DNA of 64,000 nucleotides. Origin: Anoplolepis gracilipes. Taxonomy: Eukaryota; Arthropoda; Insecta; Hymenoptera; Formicidae. Location of the stretch: assembly GCF_047496725.1 (NCBI RefSeq), contig NC_132982.1:6341001-6405000 (forward strand). The letters are read 5' to 3'. Shown here piece by piece: positions 37,938 through 50,104 of the stretch (position 1 is its first letter; each line of letters opens with the position of its first letter). Below the pieces are notes generated by a model. That model saw nothing but the letters and a program-made list of their open reading frames with translations, was not told the DNA's origin and made no database searches. The translations under genes and the position numbers were made by a program.

Positions 37938-40210
37938 ATGTTGGGAGCTTTCTGGCGCAAGGTAAAGTCGTATTGGTGGTGTTAACTTACACAGAAGGGA
38001 AGTACTCATAAAGTTACTATTAAATTCGTAAACTATTAAAATAGAAATTTAATTTTATTGTGCAGTTTATATAAGAGAGAGTAGTGTTCCGATTCCCGCG
38101 ATATATTATATTTATTAAGAAATCTAATAAATTTACGGGCAAATTTTCGCGAAAATAAATTTAAATATTGTAAACGCCCTGGAAATTTTATATCTTTTCC
38201 GGTAAATAATACGGTCTTCTCATCCAGGTGTCCATAAAGATCTCGGCGCCTCGTTCGTTTAAGAGGGCGAGAGCACTGCCAGAAGAATCCGAGAATTTTA
38301 TCAAAGGAGAATCTCGTTTGTCTCGATGGAGCGAGATTTGCGAAATGAATATCTTGCTTGAACTCCCGACATTTTTATCAAATGAAAAATTGCAAATAAT
38401 TCGCGTATTAAATCAGCCTTTGAAGATTCCGAGAAGATTACTACATATTATTATTCCAAATCCCACGATTTTGCATAAAGATTTTAGTATTGGAAAGAGC
38501 GATTTCGTAACGCGTGATTGGCTACTTTTGCAACGTAATATTGATCGAGAGATAATTACGCGACCTAAAGGATGGAAGAGTACACAGTCCAGCTGTGCAG
38601 AAGATGGCGTTTCGAAAAAATCTCGAGGATGTATCGAGGATCATCGACAATCCGCAGAATTTTGCGCGGAAATGAAGCACGAAAAGTGTGAAAACAACAA
38701 TTGTCAACAAATATCTGCGGAAAGTTGTCGAAAGTCTTGTACCGACTTATTGAATCATAAAGAATACTACCAGTCGATTGAGTCCAGTTCTCCGATTTAC
38801 TCCGACAAACCTGTACCGTACAACGATCGACGAGCATGCGATTCAGTGAAGCATGATTGCTATAAATTGAGTATAATATCATGTGAGAAGTGGACTCGCG
38901 GAAAATCGGCTATGGAAAGGAAGGTTTATCACAAATGCAAGCCAAAATTGTGCGCTTATACAAATATTCGTGACGAAGCAATACATTTTCCATCTGACGT
39001 ACCACGAGATTGTAACGAAGGAAAATTAAAAGAGATAACAATAGACAAGTTAAAACGAGTCGAAACTACTCATTCTGCAAGACAAAGTTCTAAAACGGAA
39101 CCTTCAGTTTCCGAAAAAATTTCTAGCGAGAAAAAAGATTCTCCCGTGAAAAGTAAAATATCTAAACCGTCTATGTCACAGCCTTCTATGTCAGATATTA
39201 ACGAGCAGTTAAAACCTGATCCTCCTCCACCGAAATATCCACATTGGAGCGAGAAACTGTTATCTTATTACGATCAGTGCTCAGAGAAGAAAGTTCGTAC
39301 GTCCACTGTTCCATCTTCACCAATGATTTTTGTTCCTCGGAAGGAGCCGTGGAAGCCTTGGACAAAAGGTACCACATCATCCGTTCAAGACGATTGCGGG
39401 AAGAGTACGAGTAAAAATGAATGCCACAAAACAAAAAACGCGAAAACGAGAATAATAAAACGAGATACGCCGTGCTTACCAAAGAGTGTATCGGAAAAGC
39501 ACATACCGCGTCGCGTGATCTCCTTTGAAAATAAATGTGCTGCTTCTTTGACGTTTCCTGCGCATGTTAACAAAACGAAGCGAAGAGTCCAGCGATTTCC
39601 GACGCTGACGAAAAGCGGTAGTTGTCAAATCGAGAAACCGGAAAAAGATTTCTCTACGCCAGACGTTAGCGACTGCAGTCCCAACATAGCGAGCTTCAAG
39701 TATCGATTGAGCAAGTGTCCTTCCATCAAGATGTGGAGTATCGGTGTCAATCAAAAATCGTCCGCTACTACTGACGTTCACGCGCGACCGAAGCAAGAAT
39801 CTGCTTTGTCCGTCTGTGAGAAAATCAAAAGACAGGAATCGCGAGCGCAGAATAAAGAGGAAGGAAAGAAAAGGAAATTCAAATCGTCCGGCAAATGGAT
39901 TCGACAGAGATATAAAACTCGCTTGAAGATATTCCAGAAGGGAAATGGGCGCCTTGATCCTTGTCTACCGCGAATCGTCGAGCTGCGACAACCGCGAGAC
40001 GGAAAAATGCGATCGATCCTGTCGAAACTGTTCGGGCTCGCTGCCGACGAAGGCGAACTTTCTCCGCGATTGAAGAGCCCGTGCCGTCCGCCTGATAATT
40101 GTCCATCTAAGTGGCCGGTTGTCGAGAATAAAAGTTACCCGACGAAGATGAACGAGAGCAGAGTGGTTCGCGACCAAAACGTGGGAAAACGTCTCTGCAA
40201 AAAGCGCTGA
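37938..40210 (+). CDS. Uncharacterised Lys/Ser/Cys-rich protein, 668 residues
   Basis: I do not recognise this gene. A 1983-base open frame (38228-40210, TGA stop) has no ATG near its 5' end but begins right after a good acceptor (TCTTCTCATCCAG). A tiny first exon at 37938-37961 (ATG then seven codons, MLGAFWRK, donor GTAAAG) joins it in phase across a 266-base intron; this start is inferred. If wrong, the first internal ATG is at 38345. The protein is hydrophilic and basic, with scattered single Cys residues, Ser/Lys-rich low-complexity stretches, a proline run (DPPPPKYPHW, about residues 335-344) and a strongly basic C-terminal third. No signal peptide, membrane segment or catalytic motif is visible. 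The length of the open frame in AT-rich DNA argues that it is real. It sits about 1.4 kb upstream of the first recognised Fur1 exon on the same strand, but nothing links the two. Confidence 0.62.
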
Positions 40211-41642
40211 GCATCTCTAAGAAGACTACTTTACCGGAGTTAGCATCGATGAATTCAGACGATATTGTTTTTGCGCATACCTAAAATTTACATTATTCAC
40301 ACATATTTTATATTTCATATACAAGTAAACACTTTAATATGATAAATATCTGCAAAGCATTTGAAAAACAGGAATTTTGGATATAAATAAGATATAATCT
40401 TAATAAATATTTTTTTCTAATAAGTATTCTTTTTAATTTTTATATAATTTTCGACAAATGTAATATTGATAAAAATGATACACATATTATATCTGCTGTT
40501 ATAGTTCTCTCTGGACAAGCATTTAATCCCGCTAAAAGGAAGAAAACGTTTAGATCCTCTGCAACAAAATTTGCAGAGTACCCCTTCAATTTATTCTGCC
40601 TTGTTTATATTAATAAGAAACAGCAAAATAGCTTCTTCGTAAGTGAAATATATACACGACATCCAAAGGTAGTATAAAAGTGTAGGAGGGGAGGCACGGA
40701 AATGAAAAAATGCAACTCGGGTAGCCCCGAGACGGCTGCAAAAGAGGTCCGCTCGGAGCAGCTGGTCTCTAACTTTTCACGTTTATCATTATCTCACCCT
40801 CTCGTCGTACACCCTTATTTTTGTACCCGGCGGAACAAACTTGCGCATCAAACGCCGTTGTTTTATGGCCGGTATACATTTTCATTTCTGTCGGAGGATG
40901 ATATATCTTGCAGCCCTAATAAACGCGACTCAGAATTTAGCAAGCATTTATCTTGTCTACATCGCATGAAAATAATGACGAAAAAATGAAAACGCAAATT
41001 TGTATTAATTTACTTTCGATAATAAATGCAGAATGATGGCAAATTCTACATTATAAATATGTATAGCTATGAAAAAATTTATATTCTCTCTGGTGTTGCA
41101 TAATATTTATTACATGTCAAATTGAGTTCATTTATGTTACGATTTTATAATATAAATTATTGTTCAAACACTAAAGTGGTTATTTGTCCAAGATATTAAT
41201 AATAAAATATAACAAATAATAAATAATAAAAAAATTTGCAATATTATAATATTAGGCATGCGTTACGTACATTTTTGCGAGCGAAAATTTGATAGATTTG
41301 AGTCTTTCTTTCTATGTTAATTCAATGAGCTTGTAATCTACACAATCAAATCGATATATCGCTCCAATAACTTCAAAATTGCTACCTATCTACAGGTACC
41401 CGCATTCGTTTTTTCCCTCTTCTCATTGAAATTACATATAATTAAGGAACATGGTAATTTTACGTGCTATTTAGCGGGCGAACGATCGCTGCCGGTAATG
41501 TTCACGATCGTTAACCCCTAATTGAACACCCGGCAATGAACAATCGGCCTTTGGTCGGCCGTTTTGTCTAACGGACTTGAAATGATGAAAATTGCAGCAA
41601 TATTTTCACGGTACTCATACAGAACAATTCGTATTGTTACAG
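40211..41642 (+). other. 3' flank of the 38 kb gene and intron before Fur1 exon
   Basis: The first part should be the 3' UTR of the upstream gene. A less AT-rich stretch at about 40690-40970 has a short open frame without recognisable features. The end is the intron leading into the Fur1 exon at 41643, with acceptor ATTGTTACAG. Confidence 0.4.
40402..40407 (+). terminator. Candidate poly(A) signal of the 38-40 kb gene
   Basis: AATAAA about 190 bases past the TGA stop at 40208-40210, within AT-rich DNA and followed by a T-rich stretch. The position is right for a 3' end but the hexamer is not rare here. Confidence 0.35.
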
Positions 41643-44600
41643 ATAAACGATGATTGGTTCCATATGGAGCATCGATCCGTGGCGAAGAGATCGACAGAGC
41701 CGCATCTTGAAGTGCATCAGAGGCTGATGAAAGACTACAGAGTACATCGAGCGGAGCAGCAGCGGGCGAAATCGCGTATCAAAAGAGATCTTATAATTAA
41801 ACGTCCGTCCAATATTCTATCCATGCTAAATGATGAAAGGTGGCCTCAAATGTGGTATTTGGTAAGTGATTTTACAATCACAAGAATACTTTATATGATA
41901 TAAAATTAATATACAATTAATAAATGTACGGATAGATACAATTTCACATAATTAAATTATTAAAAATATGATATAAGAAATTTAGTACAAGTAATATTTA
42001 TTTTTTTTTTTAATATTTACATGTGTAAAAAAAAATGCATTAACATAATTATTATAATTATTATCATAATTTGTACGAACAATTCCAAAGGCTTACGTTT
42101 AATTTTTTTAGTTATAATAGTACTCTCTTGCTATTATCGATAAATATAAAAATATCTTTACTTACGTGTATTTTATGATTTAACTTTTTCAAAAGAATTA
42201 TATAATATGATCAACGGAAATAATACAAAATAAACCAGTTTGATCAATATCGGCTCAGAAAAAGCGTCGACATTTGTATCATAGATGAAAACCCTAGCCG
42301 AAAATGGAATGTTGGAAGTAGCGGATAAATTTTTTTTTTTTTCAGAATAGGGGGAAGGGATTGGACATGAACGTGCAGGGTGCTTGGGCCGAAGGAATTA
42401 CTGGAAATGGCGTCGTGGTCACAATTCTCGACGATGGCTTAGAGAAAGATCATCCAGATCTTTTTAAAAATTATGTGAGTATTTAAGCGTATATCTTTCA
42501 TAATATATTAATATTATATCTCTCATATATAATTTTTTTATTACATAAAATAAGTTGACTTGAGTAAACTTATTACCAGAACAAACAAAATAGTAAAACA
42601 AACACATTCTTAATATGTTATTAAAAGATAATGCGTATGTGTTACGTATGGTTGCATTTCACACTTAGCTTCTATTAATAAAATATTGTAAACTGAAAGT
42701 AATTTATATTTAAGTTTGGATTTAAATTAAATCGTATTTTGTAATTTTTCATAACGGTTATATTAATTTTAAATAAAGTAGATTTCTCTCTGATTAAATT
42801 TACGCGAATAAGCAAGAACGCAAGTTCTTAATACTTGATTAATATCATGGAATATGCGCTAGTCAAATGCATTTTACATTCGTCGAGACAAGAAAAAATG
42901 TGAAAAAAGAAAAGTACTTCCGACGAAGGACACAATAGAATAGCGGCAGATGAAGGAGGATCGTGGATCCATTGCAAACATTGGTTACATCAGAGTACAA
43001 ACATTAGAAGGGATATGCACGATATATGTATCTGACAAGTAACTATTGATTCGCGGATGATTACATTGAATGAGAGATATCTGCACACGCAATAGAAAGT
43101 GAACCGTATTAATCAGCCAGTGAACACATACGTTGTGATAGTGTACTACTCTGATTATGCAAGTTTGTGTATATTCCTTCGCATTTGTATTTTTATTACG
43201 CAAATATACGAACGGACACAAATGTGTGTTTGTATTGAGAAAAAATTTTCGAAAATATTCACAAAATATACCTGAAATATAATAAAACTTCTTAAGATAA
43301 AGAGAAAAAAATTATTGCCAAAAATTTTATTAATTAATCATTTTCTATTTTCTTATTATAAATATTTTTCTTGCTATAAACCTATAATTTCTTATAATAT
43401 ATAAATTTATTCAAAAACTTTTCTATGCAAGCAACTTGTTACATGACAAGTGCATTTTTATCATTAATTCCATCACGATTGTTTTATTTCAAGTACTAAA
43501 TTTTTTATCTGTGCGCGAGTCTTTTTTCTGAAGTTGATATGAAATGCGAACGAAATTTATCGTAAAATGCATAAATTTTAATTAATGCCGTTGTGCCGAT
43601 TTCTGTTGTAGGATCCGCAAGCGAGTTACGACGTCAACAATCATGACGAAGATCCAATGCCAAGATACGACTTAGTAGATAGTAATCGACACGGCACAAG
43701 ATGCGCCGGAGAAGTCGCAGCCACTGCCAACAATTCTCTCTGTGCCGTAGGTGTTGCTTTTGGAGCTAGTGTAGGTGGTGAGTTTCCTGAAAAGCATTAC
43801 TTAACATTCATAATCACACTTTGAGAATTAAAAGAACCTTTTATGTCTATATATGTATAGTTTAAGATGTGCAGTATTATAGAGATTTTTATTCTAACGA
43901 TGTCTTCTACAACGTTGGGAATTACATTGCACGAATAATATAAAAATTTAATTATTATTTTATATAAACTTAATTATACATATATAATTTTGAAATAAGG
44001 TGGAAATAAAGTATTAACAAATTTATAGACATAGAGAGAAAAAGATAAAAAAAGAGGAAACTATTTAAATGCTGATCTGTCAGAAATAATAGTTTTATTT
44101 CAACAGAGCAATTATTTAAATTTTAATTCTTTTAATCTCGCACTTCTATTTCCAAGTAGCAAAAACGAAATTAGTATTGAAATTACGTGCTACTGCGTGC
44201 GATATGTGTCTGTAATATGCAAAATTGATATTGTGATTGACATCATTTTCGAATTAGAATCGAGATTGGCAGTCTGTTACATGTATTACCTTCGGGACTG
44301 ATCTAAATCGATGGACGATGCCTAATTTCGATCTTGTAAATTGGATCCTTGGATCTACATGCCGCGGGAATTGTGCGAGATAATTAATACAAACATGAAA
44401 TGCATGCAGCTTAATCATATAAAGACACTTGATATACATATATATGTATACATATTGAGTATTCTTAGATACTAGCGTTGAAAATTTTCATATAAATTGA
44501 CAATATGCATAAAATCCATTTTGTATGTAAAAAAGACAATATGTTGCTTTTTCACTATCATGTTGCCTCTCAATTCTCCGTAATTCTGCTTTTATGTACA

Positions 44601-47030
44601 GGTGTTCGAATGTTAGACGGCGACGTGACGGATGCCGTTGAAGCAAGGTCCTTGAGCCTAAATCCCCAACACATCGATATTTATAGTGCGTCATGGGGAC
44701 CAGATGACGACGGCAAAACTGTGGACGGTCCCGGTGAATTAGCCACCAGAGCTTTCATCGAGGGAATTACTAAAGTGAGTGTTCACCACTCGAAATTCTA
44801 CTATTTTTATTTTTTCATGGATTTATTTAACCATAATGAACTAAATTTAAAAGTTTTTTTTTTCTAAAGTAATTATTTTTTAATACAGCTCCATTACATA
44901 TTTAATGTTTTTAAATCTTAAAATAAAAATACTAAAATGCTAAAAATATTAAAATTTAAAAAATGGATATTTTTGACCTTTGGTAGCTGAGCCAACAATA
45001 TTTCTTATAAAAAAAATAATTTCATTCGCAGAAGATTTAGTCAGATATATTGGAATATCTCGCAAATTGTTTCAAATTTTTTTAACACTATTTGCTTAAT
45101 TGAAAAATCAAGGATGCTTGTAATAATAATCTTAATTATCATCTTTTTTGTTATTAATTGCCATATCTTTTACCTCTTTGACGACTTACAAAGAAGTATG
45201 CCGTACGTCTCTCTCAGAGCTTCAAACTTCGATGTAGTAGCGTAATCCACTTAGAACTGCAATTTTCTTCGCTATAATTTCCCGCGTTATGACAAGGTAA
45301 ATGCAATTAGCCGCAAGGTATCCCTGCACGAAACGGAAGCTTATAGGTTGCTTCAAGATGCTTCCTTGACTCTCAAACGTCAAGCTGCAGGGAATTTTCA
45401 AGCTTGATATTACAACGCTTATATTCAGTTAATGCGCTGCAACATCAACACAAAAACATCGATCGTAAAACAAATCAATTACTTGACCTGTAAAAATTCT
45501 GTTTAAAATAAAGGTATTAATTCGAAGATTTTTAATTGGAAATTTAAATCAACGATTCTTTAAAACTGTTGGAAGATTAATATAAGTGAGAAAATTACAA
45601 ACGCCGATCGATAAACTATCTAATATGACGTTGCAGTACTGAAATGCCGAAGTGAGAAATTGTTCGCACGTAACTGGGGATCATTACGTTCCGATGATTT
45701 TCTTCCATGATTTTCTTACGAATCGAAATTCCTCGGGAATTACTCTCATCGGTTGAAATCTTTGTTTGAGAGTAAGAAAGAAATTTAACAGCTCTCGTGA
45801 TTGGAGTTAACCAACTCCTGAGTTCAATTATCGTCCTCCTAATTTCTTATATCTCGCGCCAAAGGAATACATTTAACTTGTTAATGGTTTTCTCGTAGAA
45901 CCAAACAAACTAAAGAAGAAGTTGCTTTAAGCACTGTATAAGCTCTCCGCTATTTCTTCGTTCAATACGCGAATATTCATTTTGTGATTGCTACAAGATA
46001 ATTATAAGCAATTATCCAATAACTTTGCTACATCTTCTCGATATATATTTTTTATTTACATTTTTTCTTAAAGAATATTTCATCATTTCTACGTCAAATT
46101 GTTTGTATAAATAATTATACTAAATAATTATAATATTTTATAAATAATTTTACTAAAATTATATTTATTCATCTTTTGACTGAATTATTTAGAAATGTAA
46201 CATATTTTTATAATACAACAAGAATTCTTCCAACTTTAATATCGATTATCATGACGTTATAAAAGTGTAGGAAATATTTTTGCATTTACAGAGATATACA
46301 CGCGAATATTTCATTGCTCCTCTTCGAATCTCATTTGCTGCGAAAAGGAAAAATTTATCTGTTCGTTAGTAATGCGATTCGTACGCTCGTATCCGAATAG
46401 TCGCGGCGCAGAACGAAATGAAATTTGCACAAATGTATCACGCAGAAGCATTCTCCGAGATCTTCGGAGTTCAGTGGCGACAATGGCCATTGTCATCTCG
46501 ATGTGTACGCCTCGTGCAAGAGGCAGCTCCTCGATCGCGTTCGCGGCATCCCTTTATCGCGATCCTAAAACGGAGAACTTTAGCATTGAGAGAGCATCTG
46601 CTTCAAGTAACGATCATTAAAATGCAGACATCTAGCATTAAAGACGAGCCATCAAGAACTTGAGAAACTCCAGTAAAGATCCTCGCTACTGTCCATTTCT
46701 GTTATCCTTGTGAATCGGGTGACCTCTTTTTCGACAGCTATATAGTTATCAGTAATTCGAATATTGAGGATTCTAATTAACTGTTTTATAATTAAAAACT
46801 ATTTTACATTGCAAAACTTGTCTTTGAAGTGGCTATGAATAGTAATTGCTTTAAAATATTATTAATTATTTAGCTTATTCAAATTATACGAATGGTCAAT
46901 GATGCTTATTAGAGTTTCTGATTCATTTATAATATGTACTCTGTACATACATATATATATATATGTATGTACAGAGTACATATTATAAATGAATGTTTAT
47001 ATCAGAAACTCTAATAGGAGTCTAATAGGA

Positions 47031-47072
<42 letters not shown>

Positions 47073-49833
47073 AGATTAATGTTGTAATGTTATGTTAATA
47101 ATATATGTATCATTATCCCTTGATTGATCACATCTCGACGTCCGCAAACGATTGACTTCTTTCGACGACGGCGTCGCAGGTGTCGACAGAATCGTCGACG
47201 GAACGATGACAGACGTAATTCAATTAACAACGACGACGAAGAACTCCTCCAGCTAGACCCGGTTTAATAGACTCGCTCTCGGCGAGAGAGGTCAGCCTTC
47301 AGAAAGTTTCTAATTGGGTGCTGGCCGACTCGAGCCGCGCTAGAACGTATTACCATTTTAAACTTACTGCCAGTGACGGTGACGTAGCCGTAAAATATAT
47401 GCAAATGTCAATATGGTCGATGCAAAACTAGTTGAAATATATGGCAACTGGCAAAACATATCGAGGAAATGGTCATACACACAACACCATGTGCTTTCAT
47501 CAAAATTTATAAAAGAGCGTAATAGTCTCCAAGGCGACAAGTGAATTACTAATGCGTAAATTTGCGTTTGTTTATATTGTAAAGCAGATGACGAAAATTG
47601 TGTCAAAAAAAGCAAACAGAAAAGATAAAAAATATATAAATAAGAAATTATAAATAAAATATATAAATAGAAATTATATTAATTATAAAAGAGAAAAATA
47701 TATAATATGAAATTATGTTAATTAAAACAATTAAAGAAATTTTTTCTTGAACAACAATCAAAAATATTTTTAACACATATATAAAACAAACTTAAAGTCA
47801 TAAAATTTTAACGCACGTCGGTTATAACTTATTATTATATAGCTTTTCTTTATATTATAATAACGTGAATGGTTCTGCATATTATAAGAGTTACTATATA
47901 CGCAGTGAACATTCATAAATGGAATCAACGAGTAATGAAATGAGCAATGTTTCAGATTCTTTCCCGGCAGCAATATTAAACATCTGATATTAAATATTAA
48001 ATGGCTGTCGTTCCGTCAAGATTGCTTTCGTGATCTCTTTTCCAGATATTTTATGCAATAAGGTACAATGTCAATATCTGCGTATTCTCTGGAATCGATT
48101 TTTATTATTCACGATTTTTATTATGCATGACTTAAACATTTCGAAATTAAAATTGAGATTAGTACAAAAAATGCCGTTGCACCCATTTGATCTTTAAAAA
48201 TGTTTTCTTTATATTTTTTTTATCTAAGTCTTCAGAAATTTAATTAAAATATAATTACAATATAATATAATTAAATGTTATATTAATAGATAAGAGATTA
48301 CTAAGGCTTTATATACGAAAGCAAATTTAAAGTTTTACCATTAAAAAAAATTGCCTCTTTCTTACTTACTTATTTATATTTATGAATTCGGAGCTCTTTC
48401 GATAATCTTATTATTTTACCATTAAAGTTTTAGGCCGAATGTTAATGCGTCAATTTCATTGAAAAATAAAATTAAAAAATAATATCTTATTAAATACTTA
48501 TATATTTTTTTAAATAACATTTTTATTTTTAAAATCTGTTGTTTAGCAATTTAATATTGGATGTATAGTGCTTATTGTTAGAATTAAAATTTTTAGCACA
48601 ATTAAAAAAATTTACGGAATATTACATCTCATTAATATAGTTTTTTAATAGACAAAGTTAAAAGCTGTTTCTTTTATAATAAATATCTTAATATTTTATT
48701 TAATGAATAATTTTATTCTTTAATGAACAGTACTTCTTTTCTGTACTTTAAAGGAGATGATACATTATATTACAATGTATTATATCATTCAAACAGAGAA
48801 TACAAACAGTACTGATTATGTTGAGCCACTATGTTATCTTAGCAACAGCTTGGTCTCGTGTACAGTTGCACAGTAGGTATTTAATGCAACGACAATTCCC
48901 TTTGTAACTGTATTAGATTATATACTATCTTATATTCGACACACAGATGAATACATTCTCTCTAGGGCGTGTTAACAGATCCGATAATATCACCCTTGAG
49001 CCGTGGCTATGGAACTAACTATAGGTTTCATACGTATCTGATAGAATCTCATGAAATATGTGCGCGTTACACAGTTTACGTCAAGTTAAATTAATTCATA
49101 TATATCTTGATTTTTTCATCTTCTTCTTTTGTTTGTATTAATTGATTCAAATCAAGAAAAACAATGAGTTTTAATTTGCAAATAGACAAAGTTGAATGAC
49201 GAATATATCGTTTTAATTTTTAAGTTGTATTATTTTATAATACATAATTTTGTATATATATTATTAACAATTATTAATCTGCACATTTAAAAAAAACTAT
49301 TTTTTTTTTTTTTTTTTTTTTTAAAAAAAAATATTTTTAAAAGATATAAATTCATTACACAGTATAGAACATAATGTAATATAATACCGCAGTTAATTAA
49401 CGATGATTATACAAATTACATCTAAGATGTCCAATGTCATCTCGAGCCAAGTCGATACCTTATCTCACTTTACGATTAAATAGCCTTTCTGATCAAAGGC
49501 TCAAGCACTATATTACTGAATTAGTTAACGTCAAGTCTCAAAGAGAGTTCAGAGTTCGTGGTCACGCCTACATGTTACCTAAGCACACGGCGTCTGGTCT
49601 TATCACGAGACAGCCGGACCTTCAATATTAGAGAGCACCTATAATCTTAGAGTAACTGGATAATATATACTTTAAAATATTTGTAAAAGAAAATTTGCAG
49701 TTTAACAATAAAGTACATACATATAGTGTAATAATATTAATTTTTTAGTTAAAGAACTTAATTGTCGAAAAAGAAAGCTTGGTTATCATTATCAATGTTT
49801 TTATTATATTATTGTTTTTATTTATTTTATATA

Positions 49834-49878
<45 letters not shown>

Positions 49879-50070
49879 TACAATTATTGTTTTCGTATCA
49901 GTAATTAATTATAAGTATCAGGCGCTGATTTCTCAAAAAATCTATTGAGAAAAGTTTCTTTTCAAGTGTTATACGAATCATCGTAATATTTTGTGGAATA
50001 AAAATCAAAAATTCAATTCCTGAAATTCTTCTTTTAATCGTGAAACAAGAGCGCGCGCACACACACACAC

Positions 50071-50104
<34 letters not shown>

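Noticed and set aside
39198..39796. Minus-strand open frames across the 38-40 kb gene
   Set aside because: They overlap a single 660-codon plus-strand frame and have no features of their own.
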